NCBI RefSeq assembly: GCF_000026765.1
Contig: NC_012806.1
Coordinates: 515,743-579,742, forward strand
DNA length: 64,000 nucleotides
Source: Mesomycoplasma conjunctivae
GTDB taxonomy: Bacteria > Bacillota_I > Bacilli_A > Mycoplasmatales > Metamycoplasmataceae
Direction: 5' to 3'
The position numbers and the translations under genes are program-made. This document shows positions 1-9,615 of this stretch, piece by piece; within the stretch, counting starts at the first letter, position 1; the number at the start of each line of letters is the position of its first letter. Below the pieces are notes generated by a model that did no database searches, was not told where the DNA came from, and saw only the letters and a program-made list of their open reading frames with translations.

Positions 1-192
1 GAAAAAGTCTTTAATTTAATAGTAACTTTTGAAAAAATAATTCGTGAATTTGCTCCTGTTATTCCGGTAATGGAGGTTGATACTTTTTGAATAATTAATC
101 GGATTCGTGCAGGAAGAAACAATTCCTTTCAATATGCTTTTGATGTTGAAAATATCAAAAAACCTAACATTTCACCAGAGGATGGTAAATAA
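1..192 (+). CDS. C-terminal end of an unrecognised protein (cut by window edge)
   Basis: The first frame is open from base 1 to a TAA at 190-192 and gives 63 residues, including one UGA-coded tryptophan. The segment carries a hydrophobic stretch (IIREFAPVIPVMEV) followed by a basic, polar tail. No family was recognised from this piece alone, and the start lies outside the window. It is followed by a 75-base gap holding the pepF promoter, so it is probably the last gene of its own transcription unit. That it is coding rests on the open frame and on the ending that fits the spacing to the next promoter. Confidence 0.55.
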
Positions 193-224
193 GCTAAAAA
201 ATACTAATCTCCTTCATTTTATAG

Positions 225-230
225 TATAAT
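225..230 (+). promoter_or_regulatory. -10 box for pepF
   Basis: TATAAT lies 38 bases upstream of the pepF start codon, in the gap after the preceding gene. No clear -35 box is visible, which is common in mycoplasmas. A strong AAGGAGG ribosome site follows at 254-260. Confidence 0.55.
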
Positions 231-267
231 TTAGATTTGAATTATACAAATTGAAGGAGGTTTTTTT

Positions 268-2178
268 ATGCAAAAACAGAAAAAATATTATTCAAGTTAT
301 CAAGAAGTTCCAGAAAGATATCGTTTTAATCTTGAACCTTTACTTGAAGGTAAAACTATTGATGAACAACTAGCAAAAATCAAAAAAATTACTGATAAAT
401 TGCTAGAACTTCGTGATAGCCAATTTGATAGCAAAGAACTTTTTTTAGAATACAAAAAACATGAAAACAAGTATTCTATTGCCATTGCCAAGCTTCATAA
501 CTATATTTCTAATAAATTAAGCACCAATGTTGTTGATACTGAAATGAACAGATATGATCAGAAATTATCATATCAAATCAATGAGTTTTATGCAAAATTG
601 GGTGCAGTTACTAATCTTTTTTATAAAAAAATTGAGATCATCAAAACTTGAAAAGATGAGCCTGAAGTTGCTATTTATAAAAAAGAAATTGAAGCTGGAA
701 TTGAAGATTATAAACACAAATTAGATGATGGAGTTGAAGATTATCTTACCAAAGTTGCCTATGGACAAATTTCACCTTATGACAGCTTTGCTATTCTTTC
801 AAATTCTGAAGTTTTCTTCCGTGAGCCTGAAACTCAAAAAGAATGAGATGATTTTGAAAAATCACAAGGTAAAAATCGTCCATTAGTCTACGTTGTCGAC
901 TCAAAAGGTAAAAAGCATATTTTAAATGATACAACTTATGTTGATTTACTTAAAAACAAAGATGAAGTTCTTCGGAAAAATGCTTATCAGAAGTATAATT
1001 TTATTTATTTAAAACATGCCGAGTTATTTGCTAATTTGTATTTATCTCATGTTAAGAATCTCTCAGCAGATGCCAAATCTCGTAATTTTGCCTCACTTAC
1101 TGAATCTAGCATCTATCATGATCGCTTTAAAATTGAATTGTTGGAAAAATTGTTTAAATCCGTTCAAAAACATTCTTATTTATTTGAACGTTTTACAAAA
1201 TTACAAGCTAAGTTTTTTAAGGCAAAATTTGGTAAAAAAATTAGCCGTTGAGACCGTCTATTAGAACTTGTTAATATCAAAGAATTTTACAGTATTGAAG
1301 ATGCCCAAGATCTAGTTTTAAAAGCAGTAGCTCCACTAGGAGAAGAATACTACAATCAAATTAAAAAAGCTTTTGCTGATAATTGAGTTGACTACCACAA
1401 TGTTCCAAATAAAAGATCTGGAGCATATTCAATTGGTAGCTCCTATGATATTGAACGTAAGTACATTCTAATGAATTTTGACTATACCATCAGTTCAGTT
1501 GACACCTTAGCACACGAGTTGGGTCACTCAATGCACTCATACTATTCAGATAAGCACCAAGATTTTACTAATTCACAGTACCCAATTATTCTAGCAGAAA
1601 TCGCCTCTATTTTCAATGAATTAATGCTTAGTGATTATTTACTATCTAATTCCACAAGTGAGGAATTTAGCTTCTATATCCTAACTCAAATGATTCGCAC
1701 CTTTGCAGCAACTGTTTACAATCAATGTTTATGAGCTGAATATGAACATGAAGTTTATAAAGCAGTCGATAGTGGAAGTCCAATTGGTGGCTATGATGAC
1801 TTTAGCAAAATCTACCAAGATGTGCTTTCTCGCTATGAATCAAAACCCAGAACTGATATTTATCGCTTTAATGACTACCTCCGCGCAGTTAATGTACCAC
1901 ACTTCTACTATGGATTCTATGTTTATAAATATGCCCTAGGTTATATAGTAGCCAATGTTTTCTTCCAAAAATATAAATCAGAAGGTAAAAAAGCACTTGA
2001 TGACTATATTAAAAAATTCTTATCAGCTGGTGCTTCTAAATGACCAATTGAATTATTAAAAGATGCTGGTGTTGATCTCGATGATGATAGAATCTATGAA
2101 CAAGCTTTTGCAGTTCTTAAAGATCAAATCGACCAATATGAAAAAATTGGTAACCAAATTTTTAAAAACAAAAAATAA
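268..2178 (+). CDS. pepF: Oligoendopeptidase F (M3 metallopeptidase)
   Basis: Cytoplasmic zinc peptidase of family M3B that cuts short peptides, supplying amino acids to an organism that imports peptides. The frame is open for 636 residues once UGA is read as Trp (for example at 649, 844, 1249, 1384, 1732 and 2041). The zinc motif HELGH is at residues 416-420 and the third ligand glutamate (LAEIAS) at about residue 444, as in the family. The N-terminal half is helical and hydrophilic, typical of PepF. The start is set by AAGGAGG seven bases upstream. A hairpin terminator follows directly, so it is monocistronic. Length matches the roughly 600-residue family norm. Confidence 0.95.
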
Positions 2179-2206
2179 TATTCTCTTAACTAAAATTTTA
2201 ATATCA

Positions 2207-2236
2207 AAACATCCTAAAATCAGGATGTTTTTTTTT
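2207..2236 (+). terminator. Rho-independent terminator of pepF
   Basis: AAACATCCT (2207-2215) pairs perfectly with AGGATGTTT (2222-2230) around a six-base loop and is followed by a T-run. It starts 29 bases after the pepF stop codon. Confidence 0.85.
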
Positions 2237-2247
2237 GCAACTTCTTG

Positions 2248-2525
2248 TTAATCTTTAGTTTTAGGTAACTTCTGTTTGTTCTTCTTGTTTAGTTTACCTT
2301 CTTTTGGTGTTGGGATTCTATAGGTTGCTCTGTTTGTAAAGGTGTTGGAGTTGCTACTTTTCCTTTTTAGTCTTTTTTTATACTCCTTGCAAATTTGTCA
2401 CTTGAATTTGACTAGTAGACTTTTGTTCAATTATTTTTTTGTGGCAATGGTTGATGTTTGCAATCCAAGACCAATTATTGCAGACTACTTAAAAGTGAAG
2501 AAATTACAAATATTTTTTTCTTCAT
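2248..2525 (-). pseudogene. Frameshifted remnant of a secreted surface protein, possibly MIB-like
   Basis: Read on the minus strand from ATG 2525 the segment begins as a signal peptide (MKKKIFVISSLLSS). It then needs a shift near 2475 to continue with the hydrophobic run IIGLGLQTSTIATKK, and another near 2380 to reach a Pro/Gln/Thr-rich stretch (VATPTPLQTEQPIESQ). No single frame is open throughout. A signal peptide followed by a Pro/Gln/Thr/Glu linker is the N-terminal layout of the intact MIB-type protein at 30,054. It lies just downstream of the DUF31 protease, the usual MIB partner. The decay is directly visible; the identity as an old MIB copy is inference from composition and position. 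Confidence 0.45.
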
Positions 2526-2598
2526 TTTTGTATTAAAATATATAAATTTAGTTTTTGTCTACCCAGTTTGTTGTATTGCTGTTAAAATTCAAGTTTAA

Positions 2599-2634
2599 TA
2601 AAAAATCTCAAGATCTAAAAACTCGAGATTTTCT
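2599..2634 (-). terminator. Terminator of the DUF31 protease gene
   Basis: On the minus strand an imperfect stem (AAAATCTCGAG against CTTGAGATTTT) is followed by a six-T run. It lies 41 bases past the stop codon of the protease. Confidence 0.7.
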
Positions 2635-2675
2635 AAATTATCATTTAAATTACTAATTAGCTTTTTACTTAAAAT

Positions 2676-4355
2676 TTAAGCACCTTCTGGAAATAGTAAA
2701 GTTTTGCTAAAATCTTTAAATTCGCCTTCATTTTCAGATAATTTTTTCAAGTTTTGCCGATATGATTTTTCTTGTTTGGGGAACAGTTTTTTATTTGTGC
2801 CATCAATTAAGTTGTGTCTTAATCCATAAGTATCAAAATCAGCTATTTGAACAAAAGGAGTATAACCACCTTTTCCACTAATATCTACACTGCTACCTTT
2901 TTCTTGAACAGCTGAATAAATACCAACTGGTAAACCATAATCGTTAATTACAAGTGAACCAGATGCTCCATAGTATAATCCACTATTTTCAATAAAGGTT
3001 GTAAAGCCAAAAGGTGAATAACTTCTTTTATTATTTAGAATATCATTTAGAACTAAACCATTACTAAAACTATCATTTGAAATTGCAAAAGGTTTGTTGT
3101 CCAAGTTTTTTGGGTAATTTCTCATTAAAAATTGTCGTCCATTAAGATTTGGGTAACCTAATACATAGAGTTTTGTTGTATTAGGAGATAAAATAGCAGA
3201 TTCACTAATCCCCAATTCTTGTTTGTTGGTAATATCTTTTTGATAAATTGATGTATAGTCATAACTTATGTAGGGTATTCCTTGCCCATCATGATTTGGA
3301 TAATTTTGTGCTCTAAACTTGGTGATGTCTTCTTGGATATCTTTTATTCCTTTTTCGATATGTTCTTTTAATAGTTGAAGATTTTCTTTGTTATTATCAT
3401 TTTTTGAAATTAGCTGATCTAATTTAGCCAAGTTAACTTTTAGTCCAAAAACAGCAAAATCTTTACCAATTCCATTGTTTATTTTGTCACCACTTGGAGA
3501 TGATATTGCTGTTTGCTTGAGTTGATTGTTTGTTTGATTATCAAAAATATTTAAAGCCACAAAGACAGTTTTTGGATTTTCAAAAACTCCTTCAATGTAG
3601 ATTTCTTTTTTTCTTTTGTTTTCTTGTAGTGTTTTGTTGATAAAATATAAAGCAGTATTATTTTCACCTGGGTTTGAGTTATTATCAATTGCTTGGATAT
3701 TGGCTTCTTTTTTTGGAACTCCAATAATAAAGCTATCTACTTTTTCATCCTTATTTGTATCAGTGAAATATTCAGGAAAAGTTTGCTTATATTTCGCATC
3801 CAAGGTATTAAAAGATCTAGCAAAAACATGGGCATTTGTTGCAATATACAACATCACTTCTGTTTTATTTTGATTGTAAGCAGCATCTAGTAATCAACCA
3901 GTTCCTGTTGGCTCATATGGAACAATATCATTTACGTCGTTTTCATCAGTTCGATCAATACTATTAAAAGCAATTGCAAAAGTTCTATTTTTTAATTTTT
4001 CATATGCCTGCTCATCTGTTAGTTTTGCCAGATTAGATACTAATTCTGGTTTTTGCTGTTCTCTCAAACGTCTAGCATTTTCAATCCCTCTTAATATATC
4101 ATTTTGATTCAAGTTAGGAAAAGTTTGCTGTTCTGTTCTTTGGTCTTGATCATTTTTTGGCTTTGTTGTTTGTTGTTCTGTTCTTTGGTCTTGATCATTT
4201 TTTGGCTTTGTTGTTTGTTGTTTTTTAACAGGTGTTCTTACTTGTTCATTACCACAAGCTACTAAAATTGTTGCAGTACTTAAAGGGAGAATAGTTGAGC
4301 TAAAACCAATTAATAATTGTTTTCTAGACTCTCATCGTTTTTTAGTTTTTTTCAT
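2676..4355 (-). CDS. DUF31 serine-protease lipoprotein, MIP-like
   Basis: Surface lipoprotein of 559 residues. The N-terminus is a lipoprotein signal peptide ending in the lipobox TILVAC, so it is expected to be anchored on the outer face of the membrane. A low-complexity linker follows, with a perfect 15-residue tandem repeat (QQTTKPKNDQDQRTE, two copies). The rest is a trypsin-fold DUF31 domain: GTGWLLD plus TNAHVFA supplies the catalytic histidine and GASGSLV the catalytic serine. DUF31 includes MIP, the mycoplasma protease that cuts the heavy chain of antibody held by MIB. Here the partner MIB-type gene lies 26 kb away, and a decayed gene sits directly downstream. The length is at the short end for MIP, so a generic DUF31 protease is the alternative. 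Confidence 0.8.
4129..4218. repeat. Two perfect 45-bp tandem repeats inside the DUF31 lipoprotein linker
   Basis: Copies at 4129-4173 and 4174-4218 are identical and keep the frame, each coding 15 residues of a Lys/Gln/Asp-rich linker. Perfect in-frame units are prone to gain or loss by slippage, which would change the distance between the lipid anchor and the protease domain. Confidence 0.9.
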
Positions 4356-4560
4356 AGGTAAACATTCCTTAAATTAAAATAAAGGTTGCTTTTATTATAT
4401 CAATAAAAATTGAATTTTTTACAACCTTTTTAATAATTAAACAAAAACAGTGGTTATTGGCACCTACTTTAGAGAATTTAATTTTGGGTAATCAAAAAAA
4501 TTAATAAATGTTTTTTTTGATTAAATTGAAAATTTCCTCGATTTTTAGTTTAAAAATAAA

Positions 4561-4707
4561 TTATTTTTTTCTTTGTTTTGCTTCTCGAGTGATTGAGCTA
4601 TTCTTGGTTATAGAGAGGTTTTCGCTCATGTTTTGAAACTTTAGATCTTGTAGTTCTTGTTTTTGCTGCTTTTAGTTTTGCTGAGCCTTTTTGTCTAACC
4701 TAGCCTT
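4561..4707 (-). pseudogene. Decayed short coding remnant, family unknown
   Basis: Within the gap between the DUF31 gene and pepP, the minus strand reads as a Lys/Gln-rich, coiled-coil-like sequence ending REAKQRKK and a TAA at 4561-4563. An in-frame TAA interrupts it after about 12 codons and no start codon is seen. I cannot assign a family. The rest of the 4356-4871 gap holds the hairpin at 4712-4765, the pepP terminator and otherwise AT-rich sequence with nothing recognisable. Confidence 0.25.
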
Positions 4708-4711
4708 CTCC

Positions 4712-4765
4712 TAAACTTGGACAAAAAAGCCAACACCTTAGTGTTAACTTTTTTGTCCAAGTTTA
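4712..4765. repeat. Perfect 18-bp inverted repeat with an inner 5-bp stem
   Basis: Arms 4712-4729 and 4748-4765 are exact reverse complements (TAAACTTGGACAAAAAAG), with a second perfect stem AACAC/GTGTT inside. The 54-base element folds into one nearly continuous hairpin. It could be a bidirectional terminator or the relic of an inserted element; no gene on either strand clearly uses it. Confidence 0.7.
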
Positions 4766-4806
4766 TAATTTTGTCTTTATTTTTATAGGTTTTTTGAGCA
4801 AAAAAT

Positions 4807-4852
4807 TTTTTAAAAAAATAAAAAAACTCAAATTCTAATATATTTGAGTTTT
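4807..4852 (-). terminator. Terminator of rpmG-pepP
   Basis: On the minus strand AAAACTCAAAT pairs with ATTTGAGTTTT and is followed by T-rich sequence, 20 bases past the pepP stop. Confidence 0.8.
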
Positions 4853-4871
4853 CAAAATTTGTTGAGAATAA

Positions 4872-5927
4872 TTATTTGGATATTCCATTAATTTCACCAG
4901 GACGACTTAGTGTTTTTGATCCATCTTGGGTCACTAAAACAACATCTTCTATTCTAGCCCCGCCTAAACCTTCGATATAAATTCCTGGTTCGACTGTAAT
5001 TACCATTCCTGGTTCTAAAATACTATCTGAAAAAAGTGATACTGTTGGCAATTCGTGAATATCAATACCTACACCATGACCTGTAGAGTGAACAAAGTAT
5101 TGACCATAACCTTTACTAGCGATGTAATCACGACAAGCCTTATCAACTTCACTTACCTTAATTCCAGGTCTTACAGTTTGACGACCAATTTGGGCAGCTT
5201 CTCTAACTATTTGCAGTATTTCTAATTTTTTAGCATCTGGAGTGCTTGGTTTAAACATAAAAGTTCTTGTAATGTCTGCACAATAGCCTTCATAAAGAGA
5301 ACCAAAATCAATTTTTAGCAAGTCATTTTCTTGAATAATTGATTTACCAGTGCGATAGTGTGGCATTGCCGAATTAGCTCCTGTAGCAATAATAGAGTCA
5401 AAAGATTCCTTATCTGCACCTAATTTTTTCATTTGTGCATTTAAAATAATATCTAAATCTTTTTCAAGCATTCCAGGTTTGATTTGCTCAAGTGTAAATT
5501 CGAGTCCTTTTAGTGAAATATCAACTGCGGATTGAATTTTAGCTATTTCAGCATCTGATTTTAAAATTCGAAATTGTTGAGCTTGTAAGTAAACAAATTT
5601 AGCTTCAGGATATCATTGTTTTACTCTTTCAAATTCACCAACAGTGATATATTCTTGTTCAATTCCAATAGTTTTAAATTTGTGATCTTTAATAAATTGG
5701 TGTAGATTTTCTTTGTTTAATAAGTATACTTTAGAATTTTGTGCTGATTTTTGAGCAGCTTCGATATATCTTCCATCAACAAAAAGGTGGTTTTCATCTT
5801 TTTCGATGAACATAATTCCATCAGTAGTGCTAATTTGTGTAATTCATAATCTAGTTTGCTGTGATAATGAAATTATTACATCTAAATTATGATCACTAAA
5901 AGCTTTATCTAAATATTTCCTGTTCAT
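4872..5927 (-). CDS. pepP: M24 Xaa-Pro aminopeptidase
   Basis: Dinuclear metal peptidase that removes N-terminal residues preceding proline; cytoplasmic. The 351 residues comprise an N-terminal creatinase-like domain (to about 125) and a pita-bread catalytic domain. All five metal ligands are present in order: Asp in KIDFGS, Asp in CADITRT, His in STGHGVG, Glu in TVEPG and Glu in RIEDVV. The length is standard for bacterial prolidase/PepP-type enzymes; exact choice between X-Pro aminopeptidase and dipeptidase cannot be made from motifs. It starts one base after the rpmG stop, so the two genes share a transcript. Confidence 0.9.
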
Positions 5928-5928
5928 T

Positions 5929-6081
5929 TTATTTTTTTTCTTTGTGTGTTGTGTGTTTGTTACATTTAGAGCAGTGTTTTGACATCTCTAATTTTTCAGG
6001 GGTATTTTTTTTATTTTTTTTACTAATGTAGTTTTCCATTTTACAGTCAGTACATCTTAAAATTAAACCTTCTCTTGGCAT
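5929..6081 (-). CDS. rpmG: 50S ribosomal protein L33, zinc-binding form
   Basis: A 50-residue basic protein starting [14 protein letters not shown]. Two Cys pairs (CTDC and CSKC) mark the zinc-ribbon form of L33, which sits at the E-site side of the large subunit. An AAAGGAG ribosome site precedes the ATG by seven bases. It is followed after one base by pepP. Confidence 0.93.
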   Translation of the reverse strand: MPREGLILRCTDCKMENYISKKNKKNTPEKLEMSKHCSKCNKHTTHKEKK

Positions 6082-6218
6082 GATTCTCCTTTGAGTTAAA
6101 TATTGTTTCTAGGCTATAAAATTATACTATATTTTTTTTAATTTTTATATGCAAGTGTTTGACTTTTTTTGAATTAAAAAATAAAAAAAGTCAAAAAGTC
6201 TTCAAAAATGAACAACTT

Positions 6219-6620
6219 TTAATTACAATTTAGCCAATTATCTTCATCAGTGAGCATTCAAAATATGTTTTTGATTGCTCCTACAAATTTGACTAAATTT
6301 AATTTAGAGAGTCTATTTAATGACTTTTTTGAAAGTTGAAATGCTTTTTTAGTTTTTCAACTATCACTTTAGTTGAATTTCTTCTTTTTGTACTATTTTA
6401 TAGACAGTGCGGTCAAACATAGTAGATCTTTATCATATTAAATCATATGTAAAATTTTGTTGAAATTTTTTCAAACCAAATTAGAACATATTAATGTCTA
6501 AACATAGAAGTAAATATTTTTTAAATAATAACTTATCCATTTTGCTATCACTGCTTTTGAAATAATCAAGTTAAGTTTAAATTATTATCCAAATCAAAAA
6601 TATCAATGTAATAAAAACAT
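6219..6620 (-). pseudogene. Degenerate coding remnant in the rpmG-HAD gap
   Basis: Most of the 733-base gap between rpmG and the HAD gene looks like a decayed minus-strand gene. Recognisable pieces, in transcription order, are IFDLDNNLNLTWLFQKQ, FGLKKFQQNFTYDLIW, MFDRTVYKIVQKEEIQLKW and NRLSKLNLVKFVGAIKNIFW, each in a different frame or split by stops, ending at TAA 6219-6221. The amino-acid texture (aromatic, UGA tryptophans) is protein-like. No family could be assigned; a decayed transposase is one possibility. Confidence 0.4.
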
Positions 6621-6757
6621 TTTAATTTGCTTTTTTCATTTTAAAGTAATAACTTTTTACCTTACTAGTTAAGCTGAAAAATTTTACAAATTTACCTTTA
6701 ACTCAAGAATGCTTTAAAAAAGAAGTCTTTTTAAACAATTTACTAATTATATAAGCA

Positions 6758-6805
6758 AAAAACTTCAAATAGTAAGTCTAACAACTTGCTTTTTGAAGTT
6801 TTTTT
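6758..6805 (-). terminator. Terminator downstream of the HAD phosphatase gene
   Basis: AAACTTCAA and TTGAAGTTT form the outer stem, with an inner AAGT/ACTT stem. T-runs follow on both strands (eight on plus, six on minus), so it may work in both directions. It sits just past the HAD stop codon. Confidence 0.7.
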
Positions 6806-6814
6806 TAATCTTTT

Positions 6815-7618
6815 TTAATCATTTTTGCTGCGATATAGAAAGTCTTTAATTGCCATAATTACTCCTTGTTGGTTGCAAGCAGAAGTGTGAAGTTTGGCAA
6901 TTTTTTTAATTAGTGGTTTGGCATTTGCCATTGCGTAAGAATATGGAGTGGCTTCCAACATTTCAATGTCGTTTTCGCTATCGCCGACTGTCATTACCTT
7001 ATCAACATCAATTGCAAAATGTTTGCAAACATGGGCTAAAGCAACTCCTTTGGAGCCCCCAGGAGGACTAATTTCAATGTTGACTCCTTTGACACGAACT
7101 GCTTTTAGTTTAGGATTATCTTTGATTAATTGGTATATTAGATCAAGTTTTTCTTCACCAAACAATTCCATTTTAATAATGTTTTCTTGTACAGAATCGG
7201 TAAAAATTACTTCATTTGTGTCTAAAAGTGGGTAGTTATAGCTATTTTGGTATTCTGCTTTTGGATTAAAAGAGAAAAAATTTTTGGAATTTCAGAAGTT
7301 GCATTGCAAATCATATTTTTTGGCAAGATCAAGTAAAAATTGCTGGCTCTGATAATCAAAAACACCACTAATAATTGTATGTTTGTCTTCTTTTAAGTCA
7401 CTAAAAAGACCACCATTAGAAGTAATGACATATCTTAGGTCTAAATCAACCGCTATTTTTCTTATGCGCGAAGCTAGGCTATTACCAGTGTTTAAAATGA
7501 CAATGACATCATCTTTTTGTATTTTTCTAATGTAATCAATTGTCTCTTTGTCGAGTTTAAAATCTTTACAATATAGAGTTCCATCTATATCACTAAAAAC
7601 TATTTTTTTCTTTTTCAT
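6815..7618 (-). CDS. Cof-type HAD-IIB sugar-phosphate phosphatase
   Basis: Cytoplasmic HAD-superfamily phosphatase of 267 residues, the usual size for the Cof subfamily. Motif I is SDIDGTL with Asp10 as nucleophile and Asp12 as acid/base. Motif II falls in ILNTGN, and motifs III/IV are the Lys of GGSKGVALA and GDSENDIEML in the C-terminal third. A type IIB cap lies between. Relatives dephosphorylate sugar phosphates, FMN or pyridoxal phosphate; substrate cannot be read from sequence. It stands alone, with a terminator downstream and 700 non-coding bases upstream. Confidence 0.88.
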
Positions 7619-7851
7619 TTCTATAATTATATAATCAAAAAAATAAAAAAATAATTTTTAGACAATGATTTTTTAACCCATTTATTCTTAGACTTCTCTT
7701 AGCTAATTTTGAAAATTTACTAAGTTTGAGATGATGAATTTGTAAGCTCAAATTTGATGATAAAAAGGTAATTAAAATTAAAAAAATAATTGAGTTATCT
7801 GGTTCAAATTAGTTTCAAAAAAACAAGAAAATAATTCAATTTATTGACTAA

Positions 7852-8019
7852 ACAAATTTGATTTTCAAGCAAGAAAAATGTTTGTTTAAAGACGAAAAAA
7901 TATTGACTAATATACAAGATTTAAGTGAGCATTTTTTGAAAAAAACCATCAAAAATAATTTAGTTATTTATCATTTAATAAGTGTTTTTGAGTCCTATTT
8001 TTTGTTTAATTTTTTTTAA
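7852..8019 (+). pseudogene. Possible decayed open frame in the HAD-rpsF gap
   Basis: A plus-strand frame of 55 codons without an ATG (TNLIFKQEKCLFKDEK at its start) runs to a TAA at 8017-8019; protein-like sequence in shifted frames precedes it (IELSGSN near 7790). It may be the end of a decayed gene, but AT-rich DNA can give such frames by chance. The rest of 7619-8040 shows nothing recognisable. Confidence 0.2.
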
Positions 8020-8049
8020 TTTTATTTAACCTGAAAAAAGGGGTATTTT

Positions 8050-8217
8050 TTACCTACTTGCTAAAATTAGCAAGTAAAATTATTACTATATAATAGTAAT
8101 AAAAGTCAAAAAAAATGCCAAATTTGCTAAATTTAGCAAGTCACTTGCTAGAACTTGCTATTTTTTACAAACTATAAGTTTGTAAGGTTTACTTTTTCGT
8201 CAGAAAAAAGTAGGTAA
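8050..8217. repeat. Palindrome-rich element enclosed by a 10-bp inverted repeat
   Basis: TTACCTACTT at 8050-8059 and AAGTAGGTAA at 8208-8217 are exact reverse complements and bracket a run of hairpins. Inside are ACTTGCTAA/TTAGCAAGT (8056-8075), TTATTACTAT/ATAGTAATAA (8080-8102), the 16-bp palindrome TTGCTAAATTTAGCAA (8124-8139), and two more CTTGCTA copies (8144-8150, 8154-8160). It lies about 35 bases upstream of the rpsF promoter. It could be a small non-autonomous mobile element, a structured RNA or a regulatory block. Confidence 0.6.
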
Positions 8218-8251
8218 GCCGGCTTCTTTAAATAATTAGGAAAAACTTTTT

Positions 8252-8278
8252 TTGCACTGAAAAATTTTGTGCTATAAT
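8252..8278 (+). promoter_or_regulatory. Promoter of rpsF-ssb-rpsR
   Basis: TTGCAC (8252-8257) and TATAAT (8273-8278) are separated by 15 bases, with TG one base before the -10 (extended -10). Transcription would start near 8285, giving a leader of about 65 bases before rpsF. Confidence 0.7.
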
Positions 8279-8311
8279 TGAGTACTAAATCGAACAAATA
8301 CAAAAGTGTCC

Positions 8312-8333
8312 TTGGCTAAAATTGTTAGCCCAA
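8312..8333 (+). promoter_or_regulatory. Hairpin in the rpsF leader, possible S6:S18 autoregulatory site
   Basis: TTGGCTAA pairs with TTAGCCCAA, leaving a bulged C, 18 bases before the rpsF start. Many bacterial rpsF leaders carry a hairpin bound by the S6:S18 complex. The position and bulge fit that idea; the conserved CCG feature of the known motif was not convincingly identified, so this is tentative. Confidence 0.3.
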
Positions 8334-8351
8334 AGTCCATAAGGAGAAGAA

Positions 8352-8792
8352 ATGCCAAAATACGAAATAATGACAATTTTGGATCCAAAATCTGATATAA
8401 GTGTTATAAAGAAAATTGCTGATTCAGTTTTTGGTTCCTCAAATATAGAGAAAATTGAAAAGCTTGACAAAACAGATCTAGCATATGAAATTAAAAAATC
8501 TAAAACAGGTCTTTTTATTCTGATGTTTGTTAATTCTGAAGCAAATCTAGTTAATGAATTTGTTAGAAGATCAAATATTGAAAAAGCAATTTGAAGATTT
8601 TTGATCATCAATTTAGATACTGAAAAAGGTTACAATAAAACACCAAAACCAAAACCTGAAAAACCAAAATTCTTTAGCCCTCATAATCGCAAAGATTACA
8701 AGAGTGGTGACAAAGGAACAAAATCTACCTTTAAAAAGATTTCTTCTAAAAAAAATGAAGACAATAATGCAAATGTTGAAATAGCAAAATAA
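8352..8792 (+). CDS. rpsF: 30S ribosomal protein S6
   Basis: Starts MPKYEIMTILDPKSD, the S6 signature strand, and continues through TDLAYEIKKSKTGLF. 146 residues: the S6 domain covers about 1-95 and an extra Lys/Pro-rich, disordered tail follows, as in other mycoplasmas. S6 binds 16S rRNA together with S18, which is encoded two genes downstream. AAGGAGAAGAA just before the ATG fixes the start. It is first in the classic rpsF-ssb-rpsR operon. Confidence 0.95.
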
Positions 8793-8799
8793 GTAAAAT

Positions 8800-9288
8800 A
8801 TGAATAAAGTTATTTTAGTTGGCCGTGTTACTTCAATAATCCAACTTAACTATACTAAATCAAACATTGCATATACTCGTTTTTCACTAGCTATCGATCG
8901 TCGACGTTATAATTTAGATTCTGAACCGATCACAGATTATATTCCAGTGGTTGCTTGAAGACAAAGTGCTATTGGTTTGGAAAAATTAGTGACAAAAGGT
9001 AGTCTTCTTCTTGTTGAGGGTAGTTTAAATACTAATCGTTTTCAAAATAATGAAGGAATAACTGTAAATTCTTTTGAAATATCCTTGGAGCAATTCGAAA
9101 TTCTTGAGACTAAGGAACAATTTGAAAAACGCAAACAAAATCTAGGAATAGCAATCAATAATATGCAACCAACTTTTGTTGAAACACCTATTGTTAACAA
9201 TCAAAATACCTACAAACAAGAAAACCAGACTAGCGAGCAACTTGATGACGATGATATTTTAGCTGATTGAGATCTTGGTGAAATTTAA
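8800..9288 (+). CDS. ssb: Single-stranded DNA-binding protein
   Basis: 162-residue SSB with an OB fold opening MNKVILVGRVTS and containing DYIPVVAWRQ and GSLLLVEGSL. It coats single-stranded DNA in replication and repair. The gene starts seven bases after rpsF and lies between rpsF and rpsR, the conserved bacterial order. The acidic C-terminal tail is present (LDDDDILADWDLGEI) but does not end in the usual DDDIPF-type tip that docks partner proteins. Confidence 0.95.
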
Positions 9289-9313
9289 AATATTATTATG
9301 ATAAAGGAAAATA

Positions 9314-9577
9314 ATGTCAAAAAAACAAAAAAAGAAATTTAAAAAAAAACCTTGCCAGTTTTGTGAAGCAAATTTACTTTATATCGATTATAAAAACACA
9401 GAACTTCTTAAAAAATCAATTAATGTTTTTGGAAAAATCCAACCTTCTAGAGTTTCAGGGTCTTGCGCTAAACACCAAAGAAAATTAGCACAAGCTGTTA
9501 AAAGAGCTCGAATGATTGCTCTACTTCCATTCATCGGTGAGCGTGTAAGAAGTGGTGGAGAAAAAGTTAAAGCTTAA
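9314..9577 (+). CDS. rpsR: 30S ribosomal protein S18
   Basis: 87 residues, strongly basic N-terminus, then KKPCQFC and the family core [19 protein letters not shown] with RMIALLPF. S18 forms a heterodimer with S6 on the platform of the small subunit. It ends the rpsF operon; a hairpin terminator overlaps the short gap to ychF. The extra Cys residues resemble the zinc-binding form of S18. Confidence 0.96.
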   Translation: MSKKQKKKFKKKPCQFCEANLLYIDYKNTELLKKSINVFGKIQPSRVSGSCAKHQRKLAQAVKRARMIALLPFIGERVRSGGEKVKA

Positions 9578-9583
9578 TGAGAA

Positions 9584-9615
9584 AAGGGATTTCTTTTAAT
9601 CAGAAATCCTTTTTT
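9584..9615 (+). terminator. Terminator of the rpsF operon
   Basis: GGATTTCT pairs with AGAAATCC and a T-run follows, beginning seven bases past the rpsR stop. It supports starting ychF at 9628 rather than at the in-frame ATG 9577. Confidence 0.75.

Noticed and set aside
2342..2536. Plus-strand open frame of 64 codons
   Set aside because: Lies antisense to the decayed signal-peptide gene and is Leu/Phe-rich only because it is the complement of Lys-rich coding sequence; no ribosome site.
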